A stretch of 33,547 nucleotides of DNA from Mycobacterium kyorinense (GTDB taxonomy: Bacteria > Actinomycetota > Actinomycetes > Mycobacteriales > Mycobacteriaceae), in the NCBI RefSeq assembly GCF_002101735.1, contig NZ_LQPE01000114.1, forward strand, positions 1-33,547, in the 5' to 3' direction. A program made the translations under genes and the position numbers. Below, in pieces: positions 32,348 to 33,547 of the stretch; position 1 is the stretch's first letter; every line of letters starts with the position of its first letter. The notes under the pieces were generated by a model. It worked only from the letters and a program-made list of their open reading frames with translations. It did not search any database and was not told the DNA's origin.

Positions 32348-33196
32348 GTGGGTGCGATCACTTTGGACGGCAAGGCCACACGCGATGAGATCTTCGCCGA
32401 CCTCAAGCAACGGGTGGCGGCACTGACCGCAGCCGGCCGCACACCCGGGCTGGGCACCATCCTGGTCGGCGACGACCCCGGATCGCAGGCCTACGTCCGT
32501 GGCAAGCACGCCGACTGCGCCAAGGTCGGCATCACCTCGATCCGTCGCGACCTGCCCGCCGACATCAGCCAGGCCAAGCTCGACGAGACCATCGACGAGC
32601 TCAACGCCAACCCCGAGTGCACCGGCTACATCGTGCAGCTTCCGCTGCCCAAGCACCTGGACGAGAACGCGGCACTGGAACGCGTCGACCCCGACAAGGA
32701 CGCCGACGGGCTGCACCCGACCAACCTCGGGCGGCTGGTGTTGGGCACGCCGGGCCCGCTGCCGTGTACTCCTCGCGGCATCGTGCACCTGCTGCGCCGC
32801 TACGACGTCGAGATCGCCGGGGCGCACGTGGTGGTCATCGGCCGTGGTGTGACGGTGGGCCGGCCGTTGGGCCTGCTGCTCACCCGTCGTTCCGAGAACG
32901 CCACAGTTACGTTGTGCCACACCAAAACTCGCGATCTTCCCTCATTGACTCGTCAGGCCGACATCATCGTGGCCGGCGTCGGTGTGCCGCATCTGCTGAC
33001 CGCCGACATGGTGCGCCCGGGCGCCGCCGTGGTCGATGTGGGTGTCAGCCGCACCGACGACGGGCTGGTCGGTGACGTGCACCCGGACGTGTGGGAGGTG
33101 GCCGGTCACGTGTCGCCCAACCCCGGCGGGGTCGGCCCGCTGACTCGCGCGTTTCTGCTGACCAACGTCGTCGAACTGGCCGAGGCCGCCCCGTGA
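32348..33196 (+). CDS. folD: Methylenetetrahydrofolate dehydrogenase/cyclohydrolase
   Basis: FolD interconverts 5,10-methylene-, methenyl- and 10-formyl-tetrahydrofolate. Catalytic K53 lies in [10 protein letters not shown], and PGSQAYVR and the VQLPLPKHL loop bind folate. [14 protein letters not shown] is the NADP-binding segment (R in place of the common S), and [13 protein letters not shown] closes the domain. The protein is 282 aa. GTG 32348 gives [15 protein letters not shown], the same opening as the M. tuberculosis protein (Rv3356c); the open frame extends far upstream but through the divergent gene. The stop overlaps the DUF3017 gene by 4 bp (GTGA). Confidence 0.96.
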   Translation: MGAITLDGKATRDEIFADLKQRVAALTAAGRTPGLGTILVGDDPGSQAYVRGKHADCAKVGITSIRRDLPADISQAKLDETIDELNANPECTGYIVQLPLPKHLDENAALERVDPDKDADGLHPTNLGRLVLGTPGPLPCTPRGIVHLLRRYDVEIAGAHVVVIGRGVTVGRPLGLLLTRRSENATVTLCHTKTRDLPSLTRQADIIVAGVGVPHLLTADMVRPGAAVVDVGVSRTDDGLVGDVHPDVWEVAGHVSPNPGGVGPLTRAFLLTNVVELAEAAP

Positions 33197-33474
33197 ATCT
33201 GCGTGCACGGCTGCGGGGGCAATGGCCGATCCTGTCGGTCGGGCTGATCTTCGTCGCGGCATTCACCTTGGCGGGCTTGAACTTCTGGCGCCGCGGCGCG
33301 CTGCTGATCGGTATCGGGGTGGGGGTGGCCGCCGCGCTCCGGCTGGTGCTGTCCGACGACCGCGCGGGTCTTCTGGTGGTGCGCAGCAAGGGAATTGACT
33401 TCGCCACGACGGCGGTGGTGGCGACGGCGATGGTCTACATTGCTTCGACGATCGACCCGCTGGGCACGCGTTAG
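33193..33474 (+). CDS. DUF3017 small membrane protein, 93 aa
   Basis: The product has a basic N-terminus and three predicted membrane helices (about [34 protein letters not shown] and [15 protein letters not shown]), with [15 protein letters not shown] as a polar loop. This matches DUF3017 proteins found beside folD in actinobacteria (Rv3355c). Function is unknown. GTG 33193 overlaps the folD stop by 4 bp and is preferred to a start 102 bases further upstream inside folD. The remaining 73 bases of the window after its stop show nothing recognisable. Confidence 0.88.
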   Translation: MNLRARLRGQWPILSVGLIFVAAFTLAGLNFWRRGALLIGIGVGVAAALRLVLSDDRAGLLVVRSKGIDFATTAVVATAMVYIASTIDPLGTR

Positions 33475-33547
33475 CTACTTCGGCCTGAAAAAGTCGGCGC
33501 GTTGATCTGCGATGTGAGGGTGCTGAACAGGGAAGATGGCCTCAAGC

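Noticed and set aside
1..33547. tRNA, rRNA, CRISPR array, transposase, integrase
   Set aside because: No cloverleaf, rRNA segment, regular short repeats or recombinase coding sequence was found on either strand by reading. A covariance-model scan was not possible.

Overview
This is a stretch of Mycobacterium chromosome. The evidence is high GC with strong third-position GC bias, many GTG starts, 13E12-family (DUF222/HNH) remnants, a WXG/EspC-type protein, mycobacterial SOS boxes, and a gene order that from position 4500 rightward follows the M. tuberculosis Rv3396c-Rv3355c block in inverted orientation (guaA, imuA', imuB, iunH, acrA1, lpqD, htdY, otsB2, WS/DGAT, dnaE2, nitroreductase, trmL/spoU, a conservon-type operon, OYE, folD, DUF3017). 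Species cannot be fixed from the sequence; a non-tuberculous species is likely, because the accessory genes are not those of the M. tuberculosis locus.

Region 1 (1-4503) is an accessory island with lower GC. It lies between two broken 13E12/HNH genes that are both cut at the same place in the HNH module. It carries a small ORF with a hairpin, a WXG/EspC-like type VII secretion (T7SS) protein, a WXG-NlpC/P60 cell-wall hydrolase, a PknH-sensor-like lipoprotein, and a BrnT/BrnA-like toxin-antitoxin (TA) pair. Short repeats at the junctions (TGAGCAA at 143 and 3172; a related ~45-bp sequence at 3152 and 4090) suggest one or two modules inserted at 13E12 targets. The effector-plus-lipoprotein trio is the best candidate for an undescribed system: a T7SS-exported peptidoglycan hydrolase with a possible envelope immunity protein.

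Region 2 (4533-14679) holds leaderless guaA, the SOS-controlled imuA'-imuB operon, a MazEF-like TA pair, a leftward operon (acrA1-like reductase, 2OG-Fe dioxygenase, iunH), lpqD, the MaoC hydratase htdY and a small acidic protein. Region 3 (14680-22827) has otsB translationally coupled to a beta-lactamase-fold lipoprotein that has lost its catalytic motifs, a frameshifted universal stress protein gene, a WS/DGAT acyltransferase, and dnaE2 with its own SOS box. ImuA', ImuB and DnaE2 form the mycobacterial mutasome, here at two loci with nearly identical LexA boxes.

Region 4 (22917-33547) has a nitroreductase, trmL, a four-gene conservon-like signalling operon (sensor kinase, roadblock, DUF742, small GTPase-like protein), a convergent FHA-domain ABC transporter of the Rv1747 type, an Old Yellow Enzyme-type oxidoreductase, and a divergent folD-DUF3017 operon. 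No tRNA, rRNA or CRISPR array was seen. Several genes (guaA, dnaE2, otsB and both TA operons) have a TANNNT -10 box 6-8 nt before the start codon, as expected for leaderless mRNAs.
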